From positions 1 to 64,000 of the forward strand of contig QLIY01000789.1 of NCBI GenBank assembly GCA_003260075.1: DNA of 64,000 bases. The letters run 5' to 3'. Positions 12,099 through 25,100 of this stretch are shown here, in pieces. The notes under the pieces are model-generated. The model was not told where the DNA came from, ran no database searches, and saw nothing but the letters and a program-made list of their open reading frames with translations. The translations under genes and the position numbers were made by a program. This DNA comes from Phallusia mammillata (lineage: Eukaryota > Chordata > Ascidiacea > Phlebobranchia > Ascidiidae). Position 1 is the stretch's first letter; every line of letters starts with the position of its first letter.

Positions 12099-13084
12099 GA
12101 ACATAAGAAATCTTTGTTATGTGAATTGATCACTGTATCTACAGATGATGCTTACCTGGAGGGAGACTTTCCACAACTATCTGGAAAAAAGAGGCTAAAA
12201 CATGAAGGGGATAGAGGTCATTGAAAAAGACAGAAAAAAGTGGAAAAATCTTGCTGCAAAATGCACCCAAGTCCGCGGGAAACTATAATAATAAAACAGA
12301 TGGTGAAGGAGTCTATGTTTTAGGCCTTCCGACACATCAGGATGATGTGCGCAAGCTCCCAAGACCCACACAACCCACACGAATTGATGTTGTACGGCTA
12401 GCTAAACACATTCTGCGCAGCCGACAGTTTTCTCACCTCGTCAACAAAGGACACTGGAAGAAATCTGTTTGCTCAGACAGGCTGTAAATAAGAAATTGCG
12501 ACTAAGAACGATGGGCTGGATGAATTTGTAAGGACTATTTATTGAAGTCATCAAGCTGTAAAGGAAACCTGCAAAAAATAAACTTGACCGAAATGTACAA
12601 TAAATCTAAGCAACAAAAGAAATACAAATTTCAAACCAGCTCGTAAAACCGTTCGTCTTTTCAAATTCCAATTGCTTTCGTTTTGAATGTGATTGTGTCT
12701 TTTGTCGGACGTGCTACCCATTAGCCTACTATATATGTATTGTAGCAGTTTGACAAGTGTTTTAGTTCCGTTTCTTAACATTTCAGTTAACTACTGCAAG
12801 ATGCTTAACCAGTCAAGCAACCTAAGGCTGCTGAAGATGTTGTTGATTTTGATTTGGACTGCTATATTTTGGTCTTTAAATGGAGGTAAGAGTTGTAGTG
12901 GTTACCACATATGTGCATTTTTAACGCTTTTATTGTTAACAAAGAGTCTTTCGCTCAAAAGTTATCTTGGTGTTTAAGGATCAACCCTAATCCCAAAATG
13001 GAAAATTCTATTTATTAAATCTTAATATTTTTCGAGAGTTTTTAAACTAACAGATTCATGATTGATATAGTATAGCACTGTATC
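12099..13084. repeat. First copy of a ~1-kb direct duplication
   Basis: This stretch starts right after the N at 12098 and ends at the ten-G run at 13085. It is nearly identical to 13407-14358, offset by 1,308 bp. The main difference is about 34 extra bases near its end. It contains a second copy of receptor 2 exon 1 (12801-12885, start MLNQSS, signal peptide), but exon 2 does not follow. It looks like an alternative haplotype contig placed inside a gap rather than a true tandem repeat. Confidence 0.85.
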
Positions 13085-13094
13085 GGGGGGGGGG

Positions 13095-13119
13095 ATGTGG
13101 CCACGGGTTGGACACCCTG
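13095..13119. mobile_element. Right end of a hAT-type element
   Basis: After the G run 13085-13094, about 25 bp ends GGACACCCTG and abuts CCGTAGAC (13120-13127). The same 8-mer precedes the N at 12098. The terminus resembles that of the 7507-7819 element. The body and left end are missing. Confidence 0.65.
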
Positions 13120-14108
13120 CCGTAGACAATACTAATCCTTACCAAACAACGGACACAACTGAGGTACAAGAAATAGGAACATCAAAAAGAGATCTCTCTA
13201 CAATTCGCGCTTGTACCGACGTAACAATCATAAAACTTGTTGCATAGAGTTAGTTGCGCTACTAACAAATCAGACTCCATATTCGGCAATAAGCATTAAC
13301 AATTTTTAGTTTTAAAACAATTTTAAAAGTAGGCCTACTGTACATACATATTTGACCCTGTAATTTTAAACCGAATAATTATGGGGCCCCTGGACTCTCG
13401 TATTGTGAACATAAGAAATCTTTGTTATGTGAATTGATCACTGTATCTACAGATGATGCTTACCTGGAGGGAGACTTTCCACAACTATCTGGAAAAAAGA
13501 GGCTAAAACATGAAGGGGATAGAGGTCATTGAAAAAGACAGAAAAAAGTGGAAAAATCTTGCTGCAAAATGCACCCAAGTCCGCGGGAAACTATAATAAT
13601 AAAACAGATGGTGAAGGAGTCTATGTTTTAGGCCTTCCGACACATCAGGATGATGTGCGCAAGCTCCCAAGACCCACACAACCCACACGAATTGATGTTG
13701 TACGGCTAGCTAAACACATTCTGCGCAGCCGACAGTTTTCTCACCTCGTCAACAAAGGACACTGGAAGAAATCTGTTTGCTCAGACAGGCTGTAAATAAG
13801 AAATTGCGACTAAGAACGATGGGCTGGATGAATTTGTAAGGACTATTTATTGAAGTCATCAAGCTGTAAAGGAAACCTGCAAAAAATAAACTTGACCGAA
13901 ATGTACAATAAATCTAAGCAACAAAAGAAATACAAATTTCAAACCAGCTCGTAAAACCGTTCGTCTTTTCAAATTCCAATTGCTTTCGTTTTGAATGTGA
14001 TTGTGTCTTTTGTCGGACGTGCTACCCATTAGCCTACTATATATGTATTGTAGCAGTTTGACAAGTGTTTTAGTTCCGTTTCTTAACATTTCAGTTAACT
14101 ACTGCAAG

Positions 14109-17100
14109 ATGCTTAACCAGTCAAGCAACCTAAGGCTGCTGAAGATGTTGTTGATTTTGATTTGGACTGCTATATTTTGGTCTTTAAATGGAGGTAAGAG
14201 TTGTAGTGGTTACCACATATGTGCATTTTTAACGCTTTTATTGTTAACAAAGAGTCTTTCGCTCAAAAGTTATCTTGGTGTTTAAGGATCAACCCTAATT
14301 ATTTTTCGAAAGTTTTTAAACTAACAGATTCATGATTGATATAGTATAGCACTGTATCTTGGTCATATCGCTTCTCTTTGCAGTTGATTGCAAGCCGTTC
14401 AATTTGCTGTCGAATGGATGCAGGCCCGAGGACGGTTTCTTTCGGTGCAAGTCGGGACAGTGTGTTTATCGGTCGGCGGTACGAGACACCATGTACCAAT
14501 GTCGGGACGGCAGCGATGAAAATATTGGTAAGTTATGGAACTGACTAATTCTATGACGCATTGCACGTAATCTATTGAAAACTTTATTTAATGTGCGAAC
14601 ATAGCCTTTGTCGTCGTGCGCCTACCACCACAATGTTTGTAGAAATCCAAAGGTTAAATATTAACCAAAGATTAACTATTGGAAACGTTGCGATTTGTAG
14701 CACCATGTAATTGAACCATCATAAAATCTTTTACAGGTGTTGCTGCCATATTTACACACAGATATTGTTCATTGGTAAAAAAAATTGAAATGCTTTCTTC
14801 CACAAATAAAACACAAATCGGATGTTTACCAGAAACTCTTCTTGTTTTGTCTTCTACAATTCCAGTACCTTATCTACTTCCTTTTTAATTCCTTTTGTAT
14901 CTTTCATTTTCTACCTGAATAACTGTAGCCGACTATAAACACTAAAATTACCCTAGGTCCTTTTTTATCCAGACATCTGTTTTGTCCGTTTTTACGGCTT
15001 GAAGAAAGTGAAACTATATTTTTTTCAAATTGTAATTTTAAATTTTACCGGCAATAAATCGTTTTGCTGCGTTTATATGCCCATACTAAAATTGAAATAC
15101 AATAGGTTTTGATAAAGGTGAAATAAACGCAACCAAAACATGGTAATGTAAAAGACCATTATTTACCCGTACAAATAACAACAGGTTTCCGTCAGGGGCT
15201 GTTTTCCTGTTGACTCAAATCTCATACTCTTAATTAGTTGAGGTTTCCCCTTTCTCGATTTTCGAACGCATCAATCCCATCGTCAAATTTGAGATCCTGT
15301 CACATAAAGTCACGATTAACAGTTAACGCTGTCGGCTGTAAGCCTTTGGTGTATAGGCTTCCACGTGTTGACCGAGAATAACTTTAACCCAACGGCAAAT
15401 CTGTTTTAGATCCACTTCAATGCACAGATGACGAAGTTTACTGTCGAGTTTCAGATCGCTGTTTGTTGAGAAGATTTATGAACAAGGAAAATAGTTGTCA
15501 AGCGTTTGAAAGTGAAACATATCCTTGCCGTCCAGATGGTAAGTCCAAACATAATTCTGCGAAACACAAGAAGTGACAATGTAGATTTCATTTCAAACTT
15601 TAACTTCAGAATTTCAATGCCACAATGGGAAAAATTGCATTCCACGTTGGATGATCATGGACGGTCAAGAAGATTGCCACACAATGTTACTCAACGACAC
15701 AAGCGACGAATTAACTGGATTTCAAACTTGTTTGCCTTCTGAATTCCGCTGCGAAGAATCGACCAATCAGGCGTCGAGATGCATACCACGTGAGTGGGTA
15801 ATGGACGGTGACAAGGACTGTTTAAACGGAAGCGACGAAAAGACTCCTTTTGTAAAGTGTTACAGTCAAACTGAGTTTAGATGCAAAAGTAATGGACGCT
15901 GCGTGCCGAGATATAGGGTATTTGATGGGTTTGCAGACTGCCCAGACTTATCTGATGAGATGCAAGCTCTTGATGAATGTTTCAGAAAAAAAGAATTTCG
16001 ATGCAAGGATAACGGACGTTGTATTCCACGCTCTTGGCAGGGAAACAAACTAATAAATTGTAAAGACGGGAGCGACGAGGTTGCGCAAGACAAAAATCAG
16101 ACTTGTTTCACTGGTGAGTTTAAGTGCCACAATGGGGAAAGATGTATTCCTGACGAGTTGTTGTGTGACGGCATGGACCATTGCGGCGACTGCAGCGACG
16201 AAATTGAAAGCTGTCACGAACCAAGATTGTTTCGATGTCCGAGTCAACCTGAAAAATGCATCCACTGGGATTGGTCATGTGATTCATACTCCGATTGCAT
16301 TAACGGCACTGATGACGTCACAAGTCAATATGGGTTCAAGTGTCAACGCGACCACGTAGGCGCACAACGTTATTGCTCAATACCTCAATGGATGTTGCGC
16401 GATGAGTATGCGAATTGCGACGACAAATCAGATCTGTGTTCTGGCAACAATGCTACGTCGACGTGTCCGCATTGCTTAGACGGGAAAACGGTGATCGCAA
16501 ACCGGCAGATTTGTGACGGAATCGTCGATTGTCCAGATTTTTCAGACGAATGCTTGTGCGTTGAGGGTCGAGCTTCAAATAGAACGAAACCATTTTGCGA
16601 TAAAGTGATTTACACAGAAGACAAAAAATGCCAACGACAAAGTCTTTATTGCCCAGTCGAAGACAAATGCATCAACCCTAACCTGGTATGCGATGGTAAA
16701 CCAGATTGCCCGGTAACCAACTTGGATGAGGAACTTTGTGCAGCACCCAAAATTGAAACAACGAAAGACAAAGACATGGATTTTCGGTGCGACCTGGTAG
16801 ACGAAATTATGAGGAGTATCTTACAAGAGAGCGCACTGAAGTTATTTTATGATACCTTTGCTCCTGAGAACGCCACAAGGTACCATATATCAGGGCTCGA
16901 ATATGATAACAATAATTATAGTTGCAATAAACAACTGGGCATTTGTGGTTAATGAACATTAAAGAAATTGTATATTATTATACTACTGTTATTTTTTGAC
17001 CCAACATATGTGTGCGCCGAAAATGCAGCACGGAAGATAATTGTGTATTGTTTGTCGCTTGAGAAGCATTTAAAAACTATCGAAATTAATTTAGATGCGA

Positions 17101-19117
17101 TGGAAAAACAGAATGTTTAAACTTCGAGGATGAATGCAGCCTAAGAGCAAACTGTTCCATTCGACCGACGATTTGTGACGACATTCCACTAACCCTCGTA
17201 AGTTTTCTAAAAACAATTGTATAGATACATGTGAAAAAAATAAACCTGAGTTTGACAATTACACAAAATTGGACTTAAGACGCGATTTTGTGTTAGCAAG
17301 TAAACCCCTGTTTTGAAACAAAGTTGAGCAAAAGTGAACCTGACAGAATTAGTTTATTAATTCGTATAATTGTGATTTGCAATCAAAACCCAGCAATGGA
17401 TTCCTCCTGGATTTGGCGGCCCTACTGAAATTCATTTTGTCCATATTCGGCGATGCAATGGACCACTTAACTTTGCATTCGGCAAATCGATTTGTAATGG
17501 TGTACTTGAATGTTTGGATGGAATTGATGAAAGAAATTGTTCAAGTGAGAGATTTGAGTGCGATGCCGGTTCCAAGGAGTGGTATGCAGGTAACTCCAGT
17601 AGAATTTGATATGTTACTGCCCTCTATGTTACTGATATGTACTGGGTTATATTGTGAAAACAATTGTGTTTTACGCGTTAGAACTTCTTTGACTTGAAAT
17701 GTTTCATAGGAACCCGAAAAGTGGTGAGCATTCCGTTGGAAAACTACTGCGACGGAAATGTACCCACAGACTGCGTGGATAAATCCGATGAGAGCAACTG
17801 CAGCGAGGCGACACACTTTTATTGCGAAAACGGCGACCCGATGTTTGTCAAGAGAAGTCAGGTTCTCGACGGCAAGCAAGATTGTTCTGACTTTTCTGAC
17901 GAATGTCCAAAGAACATTTTTCTCGAAGGCGGTATATCGTCGCGTGAGGAGCTGATAAAATCTCCCGTTTTGCAAGTCCTGGTCTGGATAATGGTCATAT
18001 TTGCTATTTTTGGTAATGTAATGGTTGCTAATATAATAATAAAGAAGATTCTCAAGTACAGGCGAAATCCAGTACACCTAAAATCTAAAGTGGGACTTTG
18101 CAATAACATTTTAATTTTTAATTTGTCTGTAGCTGACTTCCTAATGGGCTTAGTGCTCTTTACCATAGCGGTTAGGTCCCTGCAATATAAAGGTGAATAC
18201 TGTCTTGTGGATAAATCATGGCGGGGGGGGGGGCAGGGTGTACTGCTATAGGAGTGGTTACAGTCCTGTCAAGTCAAGCCTCTGTTTTCACATTGGTTGT
18301 CATTACTTCATTTCGTCTATTCGCGGTTTTAAAGCCTCTTGAAAGCAAACAATTACCCCTTCGAACAGTAATTGCTTGTCTTTTCGTAGTTTGGTCTTTT
18401 GCTTTGTTTATTGCAGTTTTTCCTTTGTCAAATTTTCTAGCCAACTCTATGGTGTCTAGAGTCTGGATTTCTGCAAACCCTTACTTTCCGTCTGATACAG
18501 TTTCTTTGAAACCGTTTCAAGAGTTCACCCAACGCATTACAGCTTTAAGTAATTGCAACACAACTGCCCCAAACGACTGGTATGGCATTGAACGTCACTT
18601 GCAACAAAATTTCCCAAACTCAACACCACAGGTAAAAGGTTACTTCGGCTACTATAGCGAGAGTGGTGTTTGCATCCCTAGACTTTACCAAACGAGTTCA
18701 GAAGACGCTGAACCAAACCCAATGACTTTTGTTGTAATGACAATAAACTTTCTGGCCTTGGTATACATTATAATGGCCTACGTTGCAATATACAAACGCT
18801 CTACCGCTAACACTGTAACAAGCACTTCCTCTCAAGCCAAAGCCCAAAAACTGCACAGAAAAATTACCCTACTTATTGCTACTGACATGGCCTGCTGGTT
18901 TCCATTGTGTTTTATGAGTTTCTTGAGTATGGGAGGTGTCATACTTCCCCCAGTTTCTTATGCTTTGTCAGCAATAGTGTTTCTGCCCATCAACAGCTCT
19001 CTGAACCCCATTATTTACACCAACTCATTCCCGTTTTTGTGGGAATGGTGGAATAAGAGCTGGTTAATGGTTAAAGCAAAACTTAACTTGAAAACTGATG
19101 CACAACCAAACGAATAG
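14109..19117 (+). CDS. LDLa-repeat 7TM receptor, copy 2 (frameshifted by G run)
   Basis: Exons: 14109-14193 (signal peptide MLNQSS...FWSLNG), 14384-14527, 15410-15538, 15610-16879, 17095-17197, 17394-17589 and 17710-19117. Phases join cleanly (1,1,1,2,0,1). The ectodomain has about a dozen LDLa-type modules with the usual six-cysteine, acidic C-terminal pattern. The last exon encodes seven helices. Eleven Gs (18223-18233) replace codons seen intact in receptor 3 and the relic, adding a net 2 nt at the TM2-TM3 loop and shifting the frame. Downstream the 7TM reads on normally to the stop, including NPIIYT in TM7. If the G run is an assembly fault, the gene is intact. By family resemblance (GRL101/RXFP-like) it should be a plasma-membrane G-protein-coupled receptor; the ligand is unknown. 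Confidence 0.88.
18223..18233. repeat. 11-base G run inside receptor 2 TM exon
   Basis: Receptor 3 and the relic both read WRTSL across this point. Here the codons are replaced by eleven Gs plus CA, giving +2 nt and a frameshift. It is the same run length as in receptor 1 but at a different position. Confidence 0.9.
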
Positions 19118-19803
19118 AAAGTGGTTCCAATCTTGTGTTGCATGTTACCATATTCTATATCATTTCACACAATTTTGTTATTTCAAACTAAATGAAAAAA
19201 ATAATGGTCTACATTACAATATTGTTTTAGTTGAACTGGTGGTCCACGAGGCCTAGAACGAGTTGAGAACCATTAATTGGTCCAGACATTTCCAGACGGC
19301 TTGCACACAAATCATGTTGGTGGTTGGCAATATCGTGCTCATGTTTGATTTAATTTATCAATCAACTAGTATAGCAACGTTTTATGTATGCTTTTCATCG
19401 GTGGATTTAGCTTTGTTGTTTTTATAATAGTTGTTTTTTTGTGTTTTTTTACATCCTATTCGTGTACATGTACCATCCAGACTTTTTCCAATGAGGAAAA
19501 AATACTTTTTAAAAGTAAATTCATTGAGTGTACTCCTGTTTACTTTGCGCTAACATCAATGCAGTATCCACGTAAACTCACTTTTCATAACTATTATGTC
19601 CCTAAAACGATCTTTTAATCGCCTTAACTGGAAAGGCAAGACTAAATGGTGTAGACAAGTTTGTTTACTTGGTTGAACGCATGGACTAGTAATACGATGT
19701 AAGAGGCATTTGTAAGAGACACAAGAACAGAAAAAACACGCTGAAAAAACAAACCGTTCAATAAATTGGGGGGGGGGCATGTCCTCCTGGTATTTGCGCC
19801 CGT

Positions 19804-19864
<61 letters not shown>

Positions 19865-20852
19865 GCAAGATAAATTGTTGCACAACAATCAAACATTTAC
19901 AAGTTTAAAACAAAACTACAAAAGAGGGCAAAACCAAACTTGCCAGCAAATTGATTCACAAATGCAGCTTAATCAAATTCAACAATTTGTTTGTAATTTG
20001 TGCTGAGTAAAAGCAACAGTGTTTATATTGAGGGCTTTAATACAAATAATACCCGTCAGCAGTACACAAACACGCACCACGAGGCAAGTTACAAAATGAT
20101 TGCAACGGCCACAGCAAGCCGACAATTGACGTCAAGCAATAGAACACTAATCGTCATGCAATAGAACACTAACTTCATGCAATAGAACACTGACTGCTGC
20201 GTCAGGACAATTGTTATACGTTTTGCCGGACAAAGTTATATTCACAACTGTTGACAAAAACGACGTAACAACTAACAAGCCCTGACGCATCCTTTCCCAC
20301 ACTGGAACTGGAAAAGCAGTTTTGACAGGACGGCCAAGGGTTTATGGTCTTTCCGAATCTTATTTATATTCTGATGGTGCTGCTGTAAATTGTAAAATTA
20401 AAAATAAAGCACTTCGTTGTCAGTTCCATTACCATTGGTTCTACAAAACACATATTTGCTGTGTACATAACAGTTTTTTATGTTAATTGATCTGATCATT
20501 GTATATAGAGATGGTGCAGTGGGCCGTGCAAAATATTTCTATGTTTTCAGTCTCCCACTGCATCAGGGCCAAGCTTCCAGGAATCAAACCACCCACATAA
20601 GTTGGTGTTATGCGGCCCACTAAAAATAAACAGTTTTCCGACATCGATAACAAAAGGACACTGGTACCAAGCTACTATCTCAGTCTGCTGGTTTGCAAGT
20701 TAAAAACGATGCGCGTGTTTTGTGTTTTGAAACTAGTCAATCTTCGAAGTTTGTCTTTCGCAACCATGGGTAAACCTTTAGTAAGTGTTTCTTACGTGGC
20801 CCAAGCGGTCATTCAGGGGTTCGTGCGTGACTAATGCAGGTTCGTAAAAAAA
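19118..20852. other. Intergenic DNA between receptors 2 and 3, left part
   Basis: No gene is seen. About 19,600-19,750 matches the repeat found downstream of the other receptors. A 21-bp unit containing GCAATAGAACACT is repeated three times at 20,134-20,196. About 20,430-20,800 is the receptor 5' flank, also found inverted near 8,570-8,870. A ten-G run (19768-19777) precedes the long run described separately. Confidence 0.55.
19807..19862. repeat. 56-base G homopolymer
   Basis: An uninterrupted run of Gs on the plus strand, preceded 29 bp upstream by a ten-G run. A true tract this long would be a strong G-quadruplex former. Given the other runs in this window, a sequencing or gap-closing artefact is more likely. 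Proline- or glycine-repeat frames across it are not genes. Confidence 0.95.

Positions 20853-20934
<82 letters not shown>
20853..20934. repeat. 82-base G homopolymer
   Basis: The longest homopolymer in the window, in intergenic DNA upstream of receptor 3. I found no duplicated flank around it. It could mark a gap of unknown length. Confidence 0.95.
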
Positions 20935-20935
<1 letters not shown>

Positions 20936-21051
20936 ACATAAACTCGTCAAAATTATTAAGTTTTTGACATTAAAAAATGTTGGGACCTACCAATTAAGTG
21001 CAAAAAATAACGTTTGAAGTACAATTTACGTCTATAACATATACTTTAGGG

Positions 21052-21426
21052 CAGGGGTTCTTAACCTGGGCTACGTGTACCCTCTTGGGGGTACGAAGCA
21101 CCAAAGCAGGGGGGTACGACATGTACTGTGAAATTATAAGCTATTTAGGCATTTTTATGAAGAACAAGTTACTTTGTTATATGTCATATGTCTTGATCAA
21201 GTTACTTGACTGATGTGAATTGACTGATTGTTGGTGTGCCGTAGATATTGTTGAACTTACAAGACTGTTTTAATGCATGCATTCCACACGTAAGTTACAG
21301 ATACACTGAGTTGAATTCCTACAATTACAATTTTATTTACTTCCGTCGGCCATTGTAGACAGGGGGTACGAGAAAATTTCATGATAGCTCAAGGGGTACG
21401 AGCGCTAAAATGGTTAAGAAACACTG
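21052..21426. mobile_element. hAT-type non-autonomous element (375 bp)
   Basis: It begins CAGGGGTTCTTAACC and ends GGTTAAGAAACACTG, near-perfect inverted termini. It is flanked by the exact 8-bp duplication CTTTAGGG (21044-21051 and 21427-21434). No transposase is encoded. It lies between receptors 2 and 3. Its terminal sequence differs from that of the 7507-7819 element, so they are separate hAT families. Confidence 0.9.
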
Positions 21427-21434
21427 CTTTAGGG

Positions 21435-22151
21435 TCAATTGGAAACAAGGAAGTTAAAATGATACTATAAAGATCAAGTGGCATTTGAAAGTAGTAACTA
21501 TGACCGACTGTGTGACAATACATAAATAGCTAATGAAATTTTTTAAGCGTATTCATTATTAAAATTGCACTAAATGGCTATAACTACAGCTCAGAGATCG
21601 GCAAATTGACACGCGTGCCAAGGTTGTCGGGCGAGGTGATTTTTTTCATTGCACGCCAAGTGATTCTGAAGTTAGTGTTTTCAAGTTCTTGTTAACATGA
21701 TTTGAGCTATTACAATGTTTGTTTTGATGTGACAATCCTAAAAACCCCGCTTATACGTATGGATGTGTATATGACTGTTTTCTATCCGCTTTTTAAATCA
21801 TCTCACACAAACCGCAATTATTCCCACCAAATTGTTGGATAGTGAAGCCATTATTATTTTGAAATTTCAAGTAAATTGTTACGGGGGTGTTTTAAAAGGG
21901 GCCATAACCTAATTGTTAGCCATTTTTTTAAATATTAAAATCGCTATCCAACAGTTTTAAAACAATTATTTTTCTTTTACCCGCTCTCTGTATAACTAAA
22001 ATACAATTTGTTTTTTTGCCGACATACTTATTGCACGTAACATATTAATGTCACCGCAATCAGTTAATTGCTAGTTTGTGTTGTCAAAAACTGTAAGTTA
22101 GGTAGATTACTATAGAATGTTGACCAGTTTGGCAACTTAACAAACAAGAAG
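21435..22151. other. Non-coding DNA upstream of receptor 3
   Basis: AT-rich sequence with no reading frame I can support. It must contain the receptor 3 promoter, but I see no convincing TATA or initiator motif. Confidence 0.5.
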
Positions 22152-25100
22152 ATGTTTTTCAGTTTGTGTTGGTGTGCTCTATTTTGGTCATTTTTTAGAG
22201 GTAAGAGTTGTGGTAGATGCCACATGCGTGTTTTGACCACTTTAAATATCAAGGTTGAATCTACCGTTTGAAAGTTATCACAACATGTAAATTTTTTTTT
22301 AATTTCGACATTTTTACCGTGCATTAGTACAGCATTTTTTAAGATACAGTTTGCTTTACATTTTACCTATTGTACAAGGCCATTTTTCATTACAGTCGAT
22401 TGCAAGACGTTCCATCAGTTGTCAAAGGGATGCAGAGCCGAGGATGGTTTCTTCAAGTGTGCATCGGGTCAGTGTGCTCACCGTTGGGTGGTACGAGACG
22501 CTCTTTTTAATTGCCCGGACGGCAACGATGAATATATTGGTAAGTGATCGACAGTGTGGTTGATCAATTTTTTGGTAGCTTTGGGCAGGTAATACTTTGC
22601 AAACTTTATCTTATGTACCGATATGAACGGTGGAATACTTTTTGGTGTTTGGTTCTAATCCTGCTTTTAGAGTCATCCAAAAAAACATTATCTTTATAGC
22701 TTCCCAGTCAGTCCGGTTCCACTCTGCAAGGAGCAAAATTAGGCGAAATTATTTGAATTAATATGAAAAGCAAATACGTAAAATAAAACTTTACTTTAGT
22801 TTTAATAAACCTTTTCTATTAATATTGTCGTATTTGGTGTATAGCGGTATTAATCTGTTTGGTAATTTTTTGGGGATTTAACTTAAGCATTATGTCTTTT
22901 ACCCAAAGAGATATTGATAATTGCTGGAAACATTGGAAAGCCCAATTAATCATACCAACATTAAAACAATCGCTCTTACATTTACCAACAGATATATTGT
23001 TTGTTGGTGAAAAAAACAAAAATCAAATTGCTTTCTTAAGTACGAAAAAACGATTAGACACAAACAAATTCTACTTTAAATCTTATATTTTACAACTTTA
23101 TTTCCTTGTTTCTCAAAACTCTATTATTACCTTTAACAACCTACTCAAACACTGCAATAAACATCAGTTCCTATTTTGTATCTAAAGTAAATTTTACTTC
23201 TACCGGCAATGTTTTTTATGCATTAATCGTGTTTATGCATTGAAAAATTAAAATGCAATAGTTTGTATCATTGGGGGGGGGGGGAACATCAGTTCCTATT
23301 TTGTATCTAAAGTAAATTTTACTTCTACAGGCAATGTTTTTATCGTGTTTATGCATTGAAAAATTAAAATGCAATAGTTTGTATCATTGTTGTAAATGTA
23401 ACAAACGAGACCAATAGCAAATAACACGACCAACGTTTAACACACAGGTACAACTATTAAGATCTCAAATTGCCTTTCCATATGGGCTGCTACGATTTTT
23501 TAGCCATGCATAAACTTTAACTCAACGGCAAATTTATTTTAGATCCACTTCAATGCACAGATGATGAGGTTTACTGTCGCGTCACAGATCGCTGTGTGCT
23601 GAGAAGATTTATAAACAAGGAAAATAGTTGTCAAAAGTTTGAAAGCGCTACATATCCTTGTCGTCCAGATGGTAAGTCTAATTAGACATCCTCGCTGTCA
23701 GAGAGCCAACGTAAGTACGTTTGGATTTTTTTTATTTGCCACAGATCAACTGTTTTGCTATGTCTTTTATTGTATGCTTACATTTTTCAATGACATTTTA
23801 CATGAAGTGGTTTTTAGTCACTCCGTTAATAGCACTTTCCAATATCTTTTGGACATCAAAACCGTCAAAAGCCCTGGACATTTTTGAGATGTATATGCGT
23901 CCATCTCACTTGCCAGACTTATGCAAAACCTAAATCATTACAAATTTTATTTTTTTATTTTATCTAAAGAATTTCAATGCCTCAAAGCAAAAAATTGCCT
24001 TCCACGGTGGATGATCATGGACGGTCGAGAAGATTGCCACACAATGTTACTCAACGACACAAGCGACGAATTAACTGGATTTCAAACTTGTTTGCCTTCT
24101 GAATTCCGCTGCGAAGAATCGACCAATCAGGCGTCGAGATGCATACCACGTGAGTGGGTAATGGACGGTGACAAGGACTGTTTAAACGGAAGCGACGAAA
24201 AGACTCCTTTTGTGCAGTGTTACAATCAAACTGAGTTTAGATGCAAAAGTAATGGACGCTGCGTGCCGAGATATAGGGTATTCGATGGGTTTGCAGACTG
24301 CCCAGACTTATCTGATGAGATGCAAGCTTTTGATGAATGTTTTCCTAGTAAAGAGTTTCGATGCAAGGATAACGGACGATGTATTCCACGTTCTTGGCAG
24401 GGAAACAAACTAATAAACTGTAAGGACGGGAGCGACGAGGTTGCACAAGACAAAAATCAGACTTGTTTCAGTGGTGAGTTTAAGTGCCACAATGGGGAAA
24501 GATGTATTCCTAACGAGTTGTTGTGTGACGGCATGGACCATTGCGGCGACTGCAGCGACGAAATTGAAAGCTGTCACGAACCAAGATTGTTTCGATGTCC
24601 GAGTCAACCTGAAAAATGCATCCACTGGGATTGGTCATGTGATTCATACTCCGATTGCATTAACAGCACTGATGACGTTACCAGTCAATATGGGTTCAAG
24701 TGTCAACGCGACCACGCAGGCGCACAACGTTATTGCTCAATACCTCAATGGATGTTGCGCGATGAGTATGCGAACTGCGACGACAAATCAGATATGTGTT
24801 CTGGTAACAATGCTACGTTCACGTGTCCGCATTGCCTAGAGGGGAAAACGGTGATCGCAAACCGGCAGATTTGTGACGGAATCGTCGATTGTCCCGATTT
24901 TTCAGACGAATGCTTGTGCGTCGAAGGTCGAGCTTTAATTAGAACGAAACCATTTTGCGACAAAGTGGTTTACACAGAAGACAAAAAATGTCCACGACAA
25001 AGTCTTTATTGCCCGGTTGAAGACAAATGCATCAACCCTAACCTGGTATGTGATGGTAAGAGAGACTGTCTAGTATCCAACTTGGATGAGGAACTTTGTG

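Noticed and set aside
12195..13795. Two identical pairs of small reading frames, one set in each copy of the ~1-kb duplication
   Set aside because: They are the same DNA present twice. The corresponding flank of receptor 3 does not keep these frames open, so they look non-coding.
19556..20006. Reading frames encoding long polyproline or polyglycine tracts
   Set aside because: They are translations of the 10- and 56-base G runs, with no conserved flanking protein.
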